NCBI RefSeq assembly: GCF_000455825.1
Contig: NZ_ATAO01000184.1
Location: 1-64,000, forward strand
Reading direction: 5' to 3'
Source of the DNA: Microbacterium maritypicum MF109
GTDB taxonomy: Bacteria > Actinomycetota > Actinomycetes > Actinomycetales > Microbacteriaceae
DNA length: 64,000 nucleotides
Shown here: positions 11,044-19,634 of the stretch, piece by piece
Numbering within the stretch: the stretch's first letter is position 1
Layout of the letters: every line of letters begins with the position of its first letter
Notes under the pieces: model-generated
Seen by the model: the letters and a program-made list of their open reading frames with translations, nothing else
What the model was told of the DNA's origin: nothing
Databases searched by the model: none
Translations under genes and position numbers: made by a program

Positions 11044-11181
11044 GTGCGTGCCTTGGGCGGGCCGGCCTGCGAACGGGGGAGCACCGCGTTCTCAGGCTTG
11101 ATCAGATCCTGTCGATAGGATGTGACCTGCTGTTCGGCTCGACGGGCAGTTCCCTCTTCCCGCCATCATGGCAGTGATCTA

Positions 11182-13266
11182 GTGAGGCATGAGTTGTTGT
11201 CATCGTCAACGCCCCCGAACGAGGCAGGGTCCAGGCCGTCCCGCTGGGCGGCGGTCCGAGATTCCTACCGCAGTTTCGTCATGCCGAGGGAGGACGGGCT
11301 GCCCAATCGTCGAGTCCTGCTCGCCCCTCTGAGCCTGCTGGCAGCGGTGTTCGTGCTACTGGTCATCCTCGGCATCACCGGTTCGTCCACGGGAGTGATG
11401 CACGGCCTCGTGAGCAACGACGCCGATTCGGATCTGATCGCAGGCATGCCCGAGCCGATCCGGAGCGACGAGTGGTTCGTGCAGACGACATGGACGATCT
11501 CGCAGGTCGAGCAGGGGCTGCCTACCCGCAACGAGACCTTCCCGGGCGGCATGGACGCGACGGTCCAGCATGACCTGCCGACGCGCGACTGGTCGACAGC
11601 CCTCCGCCCGCACCTCGTCGGCTTTCTCTTCCTTCCACTCGACCAGGCGATGGCCGTGAAATGGTGGCTCCCGGCATTCGCATTGGTCGCCGCCGCGTTC
11701 CTGTTCGCCGTGACGCTCCTCCCTCGACGCCCGATCACCGCCTTGCTCCTGTCTTGCGGCTTCTTCCTCGCGCCATTCTTCCAATGGTGGTTCTTGTCGA
11801 TCACGCTTTATGCGCCCGCGTGGGCGCTTCTGGTGATGGCGGCGATCGTCTGGTGCGTGAGGTCTCGGCACCGGACGGGGAAATGGGTGCTGGCGGCGCT
11901 CGTGGCCTACCTCACCGCGACGATGGGAACGGGAATCTACGTGCCGTTCATCGTCCCCGTCGTGTGGGTGGTCGCTGCCTTCGGCGTCGGATTCGTCCTC
12001 ATGCCCTCTGTCGACAGACCGCGATTCGTGGACCGTCTGAAGGCGGTGGTCCCGGTCTTCATCGCCGGTGCGGCCGGTGTGGCACTCCTCTGCATCTGGC
12101 TGGTGACCCGTTGGGACACGATCGTGGGCTTCACGAGCACGGTCTATCCCGGGGAAAGACTCCAGCCGGTCGGTGGGGGTGGCGGGTACGAGCTCGCGGC
12201 TTTGTTCAGTGGTCCCTTCTCGCCGATCATCGGACCGTCCGGCGGCGTGCCATGGGGCATGAACAGCTCCGAATCGGCGACATTCGTACTTCCCGGTCTC
12301 TTCCTGCTCGTGCCGCTCATCTGGATCGCTCTTCGCCGCTTCCGAAGAGGCGAGGGGGTCGATTGGCTCACCGTATGCCTCTCCGTCGTCGCCGTGGTGT
12401 TCCTGGCATACATGTTCCTGCCCGGGTGGGACCCGGTCTCGCACCTGCTCCTGCTGGATCGAACAACCTATGGCCGGGTGAGGCTCGGATTCGGACTTCT
12501 CAGCCTCGTCCTCGTCGTGGTCGCCGGCACCCGACTCGCCGATGAGCGCGGTCGGGGCGGCGGTCTTCGGCTGCCTGCCGCGGTCGCGACGATACTCGCC
12601 GCCGCGAGCGTCGGGGTCGCCGCTCTCATCGGCGCTTCCGGCGACTTCAGCTTCCGGGACTTCGCCGCGGCGAATCCATTGGTCGCGGGGGCCACGGTCC
12701 TGTGCGTCGCTCTGTTCGTCGCGAGCGTGTGGCTGTTCGCGACCAACCGGATCGCTGTCGGGGCGGGGCTCGTGCTCGTGCTGTCGCTGCTGTCCACGGC
12801 GGGTGTCAATCCGCTCTACCGTGGTGTGCTCGACCTCCGCGAGACGCATGCGGTGGATGCCATCGAGAAGATCGACGCGACGGAACCGGGGGATTGGGTG
12901 GGCATAGCCGACTCTCCGCTGCCGACGATGATGCTCGTTCAAGCCGGGGTCGCCTCCTACAACGGTTTCCAGAGCGCACCGTCGCCGGAGATGTGGGAGG
13001 AGATCGATCCGACGAACAGCAGTGAGAAGAATTGGAACAGGCTGGCGAACGTCTCGTGGGTGGTAGGCGACGGAGATCCCGATCCCCGCAACCCGGCACC
13101 GGATCAGATCCAGCTGACCTTCGATTCCTGCAGTGCGTTCGCGCAGGCGAACGTGGAGTACGTGATCGCCGAGAGCGACATCTCGCAGGACTGCGTCCGT
13201 CTGGTGACCACGACGACGGACGGACCGACCAAGATGCGCATCTACGAAGTCGTTCCCGTGTCCTGA
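11182..13266 (+). CDS. Large polytopic membrane protein (DUF7657-like), envelope glycan role likely
   Basis: The protein of about 694 residues has a short cytoplasmic N-terminus and about a dozen hydrophobic segments, the first at LLAPLSLLAAVFVLLVILG. A soluble, probably external C-terminal region of about 150 residues follows. The extracytoplasmic stretch MPEPIRSDEWFVQTTW resembles actinobacterial membrane proteins found in polysaccharide loci. The topology recalls GT-C-like enzymes, but no catalytic motif was identified. The start is uncertain: GTG 11182 and ATG 11281 are both possible, and neither has a good Shine-Dalgarno site. A TAGGAT hexamer at 11117-11122 may be a -10 element. A strong hairpin ends the unit. 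Confidence 0.75.
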   Translation: MRHELLSSSTPPNEAGSRPSRWAAVRDSYRSFVMPREDGLPNRRVLLAPLSLLAAVFVLLVILGITGSSTGVMHGLVSNDADSDLIAGMPEPIRSDEWFVQTTWTISQVEQGLPTRNETFPGGMDATVQHDLPTRDWSTALRPHLVGFLFLPLDQAMAVKWWLPAFALVAAAFLFAVTLLPRRPITALLLSCGFFLAPFFQWWFLSITLYAPAWALLVMAAIVWCVRSRHRTGKWVLAALVAYLTATMGTGIYVPFIVPVVWVVAAFGVGFVLMPSVDRPRFVDRLKAVVPVFIAGAAGVALLCIWLVTRWDTIVGFTSTVYPGERLQPVGGGGGYELAALFSGPFSPIIGPSGGVPWGMNSSESATFVLPGLFLLVPLIWIALRRFRRGEGVDWLTVCLSVVAVVFLAYMFLPGWDPVSHLLLLDRTTYGRVRLGFGLLSLVLVVVAGTRLADERGRGGGLRLPAAVATILAAASVGVAALIGASGDFSFRDFAAANPLVAGATVLCVALFVASVWLFATNRIAVGAGLVLVLSLLSTAGVNPLYRGVLDLRETHAVDAIEKIDATEPGDWVGIADSPLPTMMLVQAGVASYNGFQSAPSPEMWEEIDPTNSSEKNWNRLANVSWVVGDGDPDPRNPAPDQIQLTFDSCSAFAQANVEYVIAESDISQDCVRLVTTTTDGPTKMRIYEVVPVS

Positions 13267-13270
13267 CGGC

Positions 13271-13306
13271 GATTCGGACGTCGGCGGAGGAGCCGGCGTC
13301 CGAATC
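13271..13306. terminator. Bidirectional hairpin terminator
   Basis: GATTCGGACG (13271-13280) pairs perfectly with CGTCCGAATC (13297-13306). The stem continues inward through a G-T pair and CGGC/GCCG to a 6-nt loop. It lies between two convergent genes, 4 bases from each stop codon. Confidence 0.85.
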
Positions 13307-13309
13307 CGC

Positions 13310-14500
13310 TCAGTCCAGGAAGCCGGCCCTCCGGCAGATATCCTCCGCGATGACCAGGGCACTCGTGGCCGCCGGTGAAGGTGCATTCAGCACGTGCACC
13401 TGCTGAGGGGCGATCTCGAACAGGAAGTCATCGACGAGTTTGCCGTCCTTCGTGATCGCCTGCGCGCGGATACCGGCGGGGGACGAGGTCAGGTCACGGG
13501 CTTCGATACCGGGGACGAGGACCGACAGACTCTGCGCGAACATCCGTCGGGAGAACGAGCGCAGGACCTCTTTCACGCCGACCGGGATGTTGTGAGAGGC
13601 CATGCGGAGGAACCCGGGGTAGGTGATGTCGCCGATCGCCTCGGGAATGTTCAGTTTCGCCCAGCTGTAGCTCTCTCGTCCGAGTGCGGTGACCGCGTTC
13701 GGACCCGCATGGCGACTGCCGTCGATCATCTTCGTCAGGTGGACGCCGAGGAACGGGAGGTCGGGGTCCGGAACCGGGTAGATCAGTCCCCGAACGAGGT
13801 GTTCCTTCTCGGCCGAGAGGTGGAAGTACTCACCGCGGAAGGGCACGATGCGTGCCGAGGGGCGCAGCCCCGCGAGTCGCGCGACCTTGTCGCTGTGCAG
13901 ACCGGCGCAGTTGATCAGGAAGTCTGCACGTGTCGTGCCCTTAGTGTGCTCGACGACGACGTGCCCGTTCTCATTGCGGATCGCTGTGGCCTGGGCTCCG
14001 AGGATCATCTCTGCGCCGTGCTCGGCCGCCATCTCCGCGAGACGTCGGCTCACGGCGGCGTAGTCGATGATTCCCGTCGTCTCGACGCGAAGTGCGGCCA
14101 CACAGGCGACGTGCGGCTCGTACTCGTGCGCCTCCGCGGCCGTGAGCCAGCGGGTGGGGACGCCGTTCGCCTGGGCGCGCCGCTCCAGCTCCTTGAGGTT
14201 CGGCAACTCGGACTCATTCGTCGCGACGATGAGCTTGCCCGTGAACTCGTGTGGGATACCGTGCTCGACCGCGAACCTCCGCATGCTCGCGTTGCCCTGG
14301 ACGCACATCTTCGCCTTCAGGGAACCCGGCTTGTAGTACGGTCCCGCATGAATGACGCCGGAATTGCGGCCCGTCTGGTGCAAGGCCCACGCCTCTTCCT
14401 TCTCGAGGACCACGACGCGCTGTCCCGAGCGTGCCGCGCGCTCCGCAACGGCGAGGCCGACGATGCCGCCGCCGATGATGACGACACTGGTTCCTGGCAC
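13310..14500 (-). CDS. lhgO: L-2-hydroxyglutarate oxidase-like FAD enzyme
   Basis: The 396-residue DAO-type FAD oxidoreductase has the dinucleotide motif VVIIGGGIVGLAVAERA at the N-terminus. LhgO-typical blocks are WALHQTGRNSGVIHAGPYY, LINCAGLHSDKVARLAG, FRGEYFHL, YPVPDPDLPFLGVHLT and SPAGIRAQAI. LhgO oxidises L-2-hydroxyglutarate to 2-oxoglutarate. The GTG at 14500 is chosen because AAGGAGAT lies 5 nt upstream. It is a single-gene unit between a terminator and a divergent aminotransferase, and its link to polysaccharide synthesis is unclear. A TAGGAT hexamer at 14576-14571 (minus) could drive it. Confidence 0.87.
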   Translation of the reverse strand: MPGTSVVIIGGGIVGLAVAERAARSGQRVVVLEKEEAWALHQTGRNSGVIHAGPYYKPGSLKAKMCVQGNASMRRFAVEHGIPHEFTGKLIVATNESELPNLKELERRAQANGVPTRWLTAAEAHEYEPHVACVAALRVETTGIIDYAAVSRRLAEMAAEHGAEMILGAQATAIRNENGHVVVEHTKGTTRADFLINCAGLHSDKVARLAGLRPSARIVPFRGEYFHLSAEKEHLVRGLIYPVPDPDLPFLGVHLTKMIDGSRHAGPNAVTALGRESYSWAKLNIPEAIGDITYPGFLRMASHNIPVGVKEVLRSFSRRMFAQSLSVLVPGIEARDLTSSPAGIRAQAITKDGKLVDDFLFEIAPQQVHVLNAPSPAATSALVIAEDICRRAGFLD

Positions 14501-14629
14501 GGTAAATCTCCTTGACGACAACAAGCGGGTAGGATGGCGGTGGCGATTCTGGTGCCCGCACCACGTTTCGATCCTACGGCTCCGAGTGCCGTGAACTCTC
14601 CGAACCCCACTTCAAGCGAAAGGTGAACG

Positions 14630-15760
14630 ATGGCGCACACCGTCGCTCTCGGCGAACCGACTGTCGGACCAGAAGAGCTCGCGGCGGTTCAGCGCGTGTT
14701 CGATTCGGGATGGCTTTCCGGAGCAGGACCGACGTGCCGTGAGTTCGAAGGGCGCTTCGCGGAAGCGGTCGGCACCGCGCACGCACTCGCCACGAGCAAC
14801 TGCGGATCTGCGCTCCACCTCGGGCTCGATGCCCTCGGCGTCAAGCCGGGGGATGAGGTCATCGTCGGCGACTACACCTTCCCTGCCACCGGACACTCCG
14901 TCATGTGGACGGGGGCGAAGCCGGTGTTCGCGGACATCCGTCCTGACATCTGGTCGGTGGATCCGGCGGCAGTCGAGGCGTCGATCACCGAGCGCACCGT
15001 GGGCATCCTCGCCGTCGACGTGTTCGGTCAGCCTGCGGATTACGACGAACTTCGCGCCATCGCCGACAAGCACGGCTTGTTCCTCATGGAGGACGCGGCC
15101 TGTTCTGCCGGAGCCTCCTACAAGGGGCGGCCCGCGGGAAGCCTTGCGGACGTGGCGACCTTCAGCTTCCACGGGCGAAAGGGCATCACCGCCGGCGAAG
15201 GCGGAGCCCTCGTCACCGACCGTTCAGACCTCGCCGAGCGCGCACGAAAGCTCCACACCTACGGCATCGCGCCCGCCCTGTCGCGCGAGGGGAGCTCGGA
15301 CCTCCCGATCCCGTCCTTCGACGAAGCGGGCTACAACTACCGTCTCTCCGACATCTCCGCGGGGATCATGCTCGCGCAGCTCGATCGGCTTCCTGGGCTC
15401 GTGGCTCGCCGCGGCGAGATCGCCGCCGCCTACGCGGAGCGTCTTCGTGGCCTCGAGGGAGTCACCGCTCCGGTCGCCCTGGACGACCGCACTCACCCGT
15501 GGCAGTCGTACGTGGTGACGCTCGATGCTGATATCGATCGTGGGCTCGTCGCCGCGCATCTCCGCAACAGCGGTGTGCAGTGCAACTTCGGAACCTACGC
15601 ATCGCACATCCAGCCTGTGTACGGGTTCGAGGGTTCACTGCCGGTGTCTGCAGACCTTTTCACGCGTCATCTCGCGATCCCGATGCACGCGAATCTGACG
15701 TTCGACGACGTGGATCGTGTCGTTGAGGTCCTTGCCGAAGCCATCCCGCTCGCGCGTTGA
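14630..15760 (+). CDS. DegT/DnrJ/EryC1-family PLP sugar aminotransferase (A)
   Basis: This 376-residue fold-type I enzyme aminates a keto-sugar nucleotide. The PLP lysine is Lys184 in SFHGRKGITAGEGG, and the cofactor-binding acidic pair lies in MEDAACSAGA. GDEVIVGDYTFPATGHSV and GYNYRLSDISAGIMLAQL are family hallmarks. ATG 14630 follows AAAGGTG. The next genes are an epimerase and a hexapeptide acyltransferase, which together would make an N-acylated amino sugar. It differs clearly from the second aminotransferase at 19631-20737. The substrate is unknown. Confidence 0.9.
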   Translation: MAHTVALGEPTVGPEELAAVQRVFDSGWLSGAGPTCREFEGRFAEAVGTAHALATSNCGSALHLGLDALGVKPGDEVIVGDYTFPATGHSVMWTGAKPVFADIRPDIWSVDPAAVEASITERTVGILAVDVFGQPADYDELRAIADKHGLFLMEDAACSAGASYKGRPAGSLADVATFSFHGRKGITAGEGGALVTDRSDLAERARKLHTYGIAPALSREGSSDLPIPSFDEAGYNYRLSDISAGIMLAQLDRLPGLVARRGEIAAAYAERLRGLEGVTAPVALDDRTHPWQSYVVTLDADIDRGLVAAHLRNSGVQCNFGTYASHIQPVYGFEGSLPVSADLFTRHLAIPMHANLTFDDVDRVVEVLAEAIPLAR

Positions 15761-15798
15761 CGCGGGCTGTTTCCACTTACCAAAGGAGTATCGATTCA

Positions 15799-16725
15799 AT
15801 GAGTGACAAGAAGGTCTTCGTCGTCGGAGGCGCCGGGTTCATCGGGCTTCACGTGGTCCAGCGACTGCTCGACGAGGGATGGACCGTTCGCATCTTCGAC
15901 AACATGTGGCGCGGTGACCGCGACGCAGCGAACGAACTCACGAAGACGGGCCGTGTTGACGTCATCGATCAGGACATCCGCAACGGCGCAGCCGTTCGGA
16001 ACGCCATGGAGGGATATGACTACGTCATCAACCTCGCCGCGGACTCCATCAACAAGTCTGTCGCTGATCCGTACGCTTCGTTCGACACCAACGTCGTCGG
16101 CATGCACAACGTGATCGCCTCCGCATCCGAGCTCGGCGCGAAGCGCATCGTGATCGCGTCCAGCGCATCGGTGTACGGCGACCCGGAGAAGCTCCCGATG
16201 CACGAGGATGACCGCCTCAACCCCCTCACGCCGTACTGCATCGGTAAGCGCACTGCCGAGGACATGCTCGGTTACTACCAGCGTCAGACGAATCTCCCGT
16301 GGATCGCGCTGCGCTTCTTCAACGTGTACGGCGAGGGACAGAAGACGACGGCCTACTACACGTCGGTCATCAACCACTTCGTCAACCGCCTCAAGAACGG
16401 TGAGGCGCCGGTCATCGACGGCGAAGGCAAGCAGTCCATGGACTTCATCCATGTCAAGGACATCGCCCGTGCTGTGGTGCTCGCCCTCACCTCGGAGAAG
16501 GCCAACGTTCCGGTCAATGTCGGAACCGGAATCGATACGACGGTCGCCGACCTCGCGCGCATCCTGATCGCCGCGGTCGGAGCTGACGTGGAGCCGCAGT
16601 TCAATCCGCGTCCGGTGCTCGTCTCGCGTCGTGCGGCAGACACGACGCGCGCGAAGGACGTGCTCGGGTTCGAAGCCGAGATCGACGTCGTGTCGGGCAT
16701 GACCCGACTCGTGCAGAACTCCTGA
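15799..16725 (+). CDS. NAD-dependent sugar epimerase/dehydratase
   Basis: The 308-residue extended SDR protein has GGAGFIG at 10-16 and a catalytic Tyr/Lys pair in YCIGKRTAED. It also has SSASVYGDPE and the substrate-loop block QSMDFIHVKDIARA. ATG 15799 is favoured over an upstream in-frame ATG because AAAGGAG (15782-15788) lies at good spacing and homology starts there. It is 38 bp after the aminotransferase. Acting on a UDP- or dTDP-sugar is likely, but the substrate cannot be assigned. A strong hairpin follows. Confidence 0.88.
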   Translation: MSDKKVFVVGGAGFIGLHVVQRLLDEGWTVRIFDNMWRGDRDAANELTKTGRVDVIDQDIRNGAAVRNAMEGYDYVINLAADSINKSVADPYASFDTNVVGMHNVIASASELGAKRIVIASSASVYGDPEKLPMHEDDRLNPLTPYCIGKRTAEDMLGYYQRQTNLPWIALRFFNVYGEGQKTTAYYTSVINHFVNRLKNGEAPVIDGEGKQSMDFIHVKDIARAVVLALTSEKANVPVNVGTGIDTTVADLARILIAAVGADVEPQFNPRPVLVSRRAADTTRAKDVLGFEAEIDVVSGMTRLVQNS

Positions 16726-16746
16726 CGCGGGTTCACCCTACGAGAT

Positions 16747-16777
16747 GGGGGCGCGATGGCCACGCCGTCGCGCCCCC
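16747..16777 (+). terminator. Hairpin terminator
   Basis: GGGGGCGCGA (16747-16756) pairs with TCGCGCCCCC (16768-16777). Inner TGG/CCG pairing leaves a 5-nt loop. It lies 22 bp after the epimerase stop and before the acyltransferase, so it may reduce rather than abolish read-through into that gene. Confidence 0.65.
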
Positions 16778-16807
16778 AGTTCGTTCATTCGGCGCAGAGG
16801 AGCGACC

Positions 16808-17260
16808 ATGACCAGCCTTCCGGACAACCCCTACAATCCAAATGCCTGGATCATCGGCGAGCCGCGCATCGGTGCGGGCACCTGGATCGGCGCATTCACG
16901 CTCATCGACGGGTCGGGCGGACTGTCGATCGGCGAAGGATGCGATATCTCCTCCGGAGTGCACATCTACACCCATTCGAGCGCGAAGCGCTGCGTTTCGG
17001 GTCGCGCGTACGATCAGGTCGACCGGCAGCCCGTGGCCATTGGCGACCGCGTGTTCATCGGCGCGAACGCCGTGATCAACATGGGCGTCACGATCGGTGA
17101 TGAGGCGGTGATCGGTGCCGGTGCAGTGGTCACGGGGCCCGTCGCTGCGCGGAGCATCGTCGCGGGCGTACCTGCGCGGGTGATCGGTACTGTCGACTTG
17201 TCCGAGCCTGCAGATCCGAGCTTCGAGCCTGTCACGAAATCCCGTTCAGATCGCGCCTGA
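16808..17260 (+). CDS. Hexapeptide-repeat acyltransferase (left-handed beta helix)
   Basis: The 150-residue protein has repeated [LIV]-G-x4 hexads: IGAGTWIGAFTLIDG, LSIGEGCDISSGVHIYTH, VAIGDRVFIGANAVINMGV and IGDEAVIGAGAVV. A typical ending SIVAGVPARVIG follows. Such enzymes O- or N-acetylate sugars with acetyl-CoA, and His residues in GVHIYTHSS are candidates for catalysis. ATG 16808 follows AGAGGAG. Its last 15 bases overlap the 3' end of the convergent membrane gene. Context suggests it acts after aminotransferase A. Confidence 0.85.
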   Translation: MTSLPDNPYNPNAWIIGEPRIGAGTWIGAFTLIDGSGGLSIGEGCDISSGVHIYTHSSAKRCVSGRAYDQVDRQPVAIGDRVFIGANAVINMGVTIGDEAVIGAGAVVTGPVAARSIVAGVPARVIGTVDLSEPADPSFEPVTKSRSDRA

Positions 17261-18685
17261 CACCGTACCGAGACCGGTGAGCACGGCGATGACGGCGAGT
17301 AGCATCGCGAACCAGCGGTTGCGTATCATCAGCAGTGCGAGCATCGCGAGCAGCGGTGTGAACGCGCTGGAGTAGCGATCGACGATCGGGAAGTCGAACC
17401 CGAAGTTCATCCAGTTCATGATCCGCAATGCCGGCGGATACACGATGATGGTCGCGAGGGTCCCGAGGGCGACGAGATTCACCGAGGCGTCGAAGGCGGT
17501 CGGTGCCCAGCCCCGGGCACCAGTGACCTGCGCGCGCGGCAGGAGAGCGTCGACGGTGCTGAACTTGTACCATCGCTGGAGCAGCAGTGCGACGACGATG
17601 CCACCGAAGATGAGCGTTCCGATCCAGATGGGCGCTCCTTCGGAGAAGGCGTGCGCGAGCCGCCCGATGAAGCTCTCAGGCTGGCTCTTTATCCCGTGAG
17701 TCTCTCGCCAGGGCGTGTGCAGCAGAGAGAGCTCCAGAGTCGCCCCGACCAGAATGTCCTTCTTGCCGCTGGGGGGGAGGAAGCCATACAGCGCTTCGTT
17801 CGACACCGTTGCTCTCGCAGCGATGAATCGACCCCAGGCGATGATCGGCAGCAGGACCAGCGCTGAGAGGGTTCCCAGTTGCCACCATCGTGGGTGCCAC
17901 TCCAGCTCGCGGAAGAACGCGGCTCGCTTCCAGATGAGTGCGACGAGCATTGCGAGGCCGAAGCCACCAGCCGGCAGCACGACGGTGACTGCGATGGACG
18001 ACGCGAACGCCACGGAGAGCGCGAACCAGACGAAGCCCCTGCCTCGCCGCATCCATAGCAGCCCGGTACCCCCGATCAGTGCCCCTGCGAGTACGGATGT
18101 CGACGTCGGGTTCACGATCGTGCCGGCGAAGACGACCATCGAGGTCGCGATCGGCACAGCGGTGACGGCGATCAACCGGGCACCCCGCAAGCCGAGCAGC
18201 CAGCCGAAGACGGCGGTCGCCACGACACCGAGGAAAAGCGTGAGGGCGCTGAAGACGCGAAAGCCCTGGAGGAGATCCTCGGAGCCGGTGATTGCGCCGA
18301 AGATCTTCTGGAACCCCGCCGCTGCGAAGAAGTAGGTGGGATAGTGCCCGTAGCCTGTGCTGTACTTACCCGATGGAATAGCGTCGGGCGTGACTCTGGG
18401 GTCGCCGCACGGGTAGGGGATGTCTCCTCCTTCGTGCCCGACGCCGCAAGCCCACTCATCCAGGAGTTCCTGGCCGAGAAGCATGCCCCGGTAGGGCAAC
18501 TCGCCCTGCCCCGCCTTGACCGCCGTGTCGAAGTGGATGTGCTCGTCGATGACGGAGAGCGGATGTCCGTCCTGCGCGATGGTGAACAGCCCCGCCCCGA
18601 AAAGCGAGATGAACAACGAGAGAACTACGAGGGGGATCGCCCTCCGCGCCGCCACGACGCCTCTTCTCGGGAGATCCTTACCCAC
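17246..18685 (-). CDS. Polytopic membrane protein, GT-C-like, function unknown
   Basis: The 479-residue protein has about ten hydrophobic segments and one large loop after the first segment, rich in D, G, H and C (SVIDEHIHFD, GVGHEGGDIPYPCGDP, GKYSTGYGHYPTYFFAAAG). Acidic residues just after the first membrane span are typical of GT-C glycosyltransferases that use lipid-linked donors. That assignment is inference. The GTG start overlaps the upstream oxidoreductase stop by 8 bp, so it is the third gene of the 20737-17246 minus-strand operon. Confidence 0.72.
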   Translation of the reverse strand: MGKDLPRRGVVAARRAIPLVVLSLFISLFGAGLFTIAQDGHPLSVIDEHIHFDTAVKAGQGELPYRGMLLGQELLDEWACGVGHEGGDIPYPCGDPRVTPDAIPSGKYSTGYGHYPTYFFAAAGFQKIFGAITGSEDLLQGFRVFSALTLFLGVVATAVFGWLLGLRGARLIAVTAVPIATSMVVFAGTIVNPTSTSVLAGALIGGTGLLWMRRGRGFVWFALSVAFASSIAVTVVLPAGGFGLAMLVALIWKRAAFFRELEWHPRWWQLGTLSALVLLPIIAWGRFIAARATVSNEALYGFLPPSGKKDILVGATLELSLLHTPWRETHGIKSQPESFIGRLAHAFSEGAPIWIGTLIFGGIVVALLLQRWYKFSTVDALLPRAQVTGARGWAPTAFDASVNLVALGTLATIIVYPPALRIMNWMNFGFDFPIVDRYSSAFTPLLAMLALLMIRNRWFAMLLAVIAVLTGLGTVSGAI

Positions 18686-19634
18686 GGCCTGCGAGAAGGG
18701 CAGCGATCACCATGTGCGCGGGAGCGATCGAGCTTCGCTCGGCGTCGGCGTCGGCGTCTCCGTTCACGAGGTCGACGAAGTGGTCGAACTGCGCCGCGAG
18801 CGGCTCTCGCGAGGTCACGAGTTCGGGAATGTCGATCGTTGTCTGCTGGCGGTAACCCCGTCCGTCCACGTCTACGGCATCTGCTGAGACATGCCGGTAG
18901 ACGGTGACGTCGCGACGAAGGAGGTCGATCTCCACCAGACGATCGAGTTCGTGGATCAGCAGGCTCCGTTCCTTGCGCTGGCCGATACGGCTTGCTGACA
19001 ACTGTGCGACCTGACCTCCGCTGAACCCGAGCGTAGCCGTCGCGACATCCTCCGCGCCGGACTCGGAGTCCGGGTGGAAGTAGCCGAGGCTTCCCTCGAT
19101 CTTGGTGGGTTCTCCACCCAGCAGGCTGATCGCCAGGTCGGCGTCGTGGATGAGGAGATCCCATGCGACACCGGTTCGAATGCGCGGGGCGTAGGGGGAG
19201 TGGCGCACGGAGGTGACGTGCAACGGTTCGTTGATCAGGTGGCGAGCGGTGAGAACAGCGGGATTGAACCGCTCGAGCAGACCGCACAAGATCGGCACGC
19301 CGGCGGCTTCCGAGAGAGCGAGGATTTCCTGCGTGCGCTCGTAGCCGTTGACGACCGGTTTCTCGACGAGGAGGGGCTTGCCTGCAGCCAGGACCTGTCG
19401 GGCGAGGGCGTCGTGCGACTCGGTGGACGCGGCGACGATCACAGCATCAATGTCGTCGAGGTCGCCCAGCTCGGGTGCCCACTCGGAGTCGTACTTCGTT
19501 GCGACTGCCTCGCCGACGGAGCGTCGGCCGTCGATCACTCGCGCCAACGAGGCCCGATCGGAGGAGGCGACGACGCGGGCGTGATACGACCCCATCGTGC
19601 CGGCTCCGACGAGTGCAATACGAGGCTGGCTCAT
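18678..19634 (-). CDS. Gfo/Idh/MocA-family sugar-nucleotide oxidoreductase
   Basis: The 318-residue protein has the NAD-binding motif GAGTMG (10-15), EKPV (91-94) with the conserved lysine, and a catalytic-type His163/Asp164 in WDLLIHDADLAISLLGG. This is the WlbA/GnnA-type arrangement, in which the 3-hydroxyl of a UDP-HexNAc is oxidised so a DegT enzyme can aminate it. The aminotransferase directly upstream overlaps it by 4 nt (ATGA), which strongly supports a functional pair. Which UDP-sugar is used is not visible. Confidence 0.87.
   Translation of the reverse strand: MSQPRIALVGAGTMGSYHARVVASSDRASLARVIDGRRSVGEAVATKYDSEWAPELGDLDDIDAVIVAASTESHDALARQVLAAGKPLLVEKPVVNGYERTQEILALSEAAGVPILCGLLERFNPAVLTARHLINEPLHVTSVRHSPYAPRIRTGVAWDLLIHDADLAISLLGGEPTKIEGSLGYFHPDSESGAEDVATATLGFSGGQVAQLSASRIGQRKERSLLIHELDRLVEIDLLRRDVTVYRHVSADAVDVDGRGYRQQTTIDIPELVTSREPLAAQFDHFVDLVNGDADADAERSSIAPAHMVIAALLAGRG

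Noticed and set aside
11356..13386. 676-codon minus-strand frame opposite the large membrane protein
   Set aside because: Arg/His/Glu-rich composition with no domain. The plus strand has clear membrane spans, and the frame runs through a terminator hairpin.
16747..16777. Attachment-site-like palindrome
   Set aside because: No integrase, tRNA or direct-repeat partner is near. It fits a terminator.
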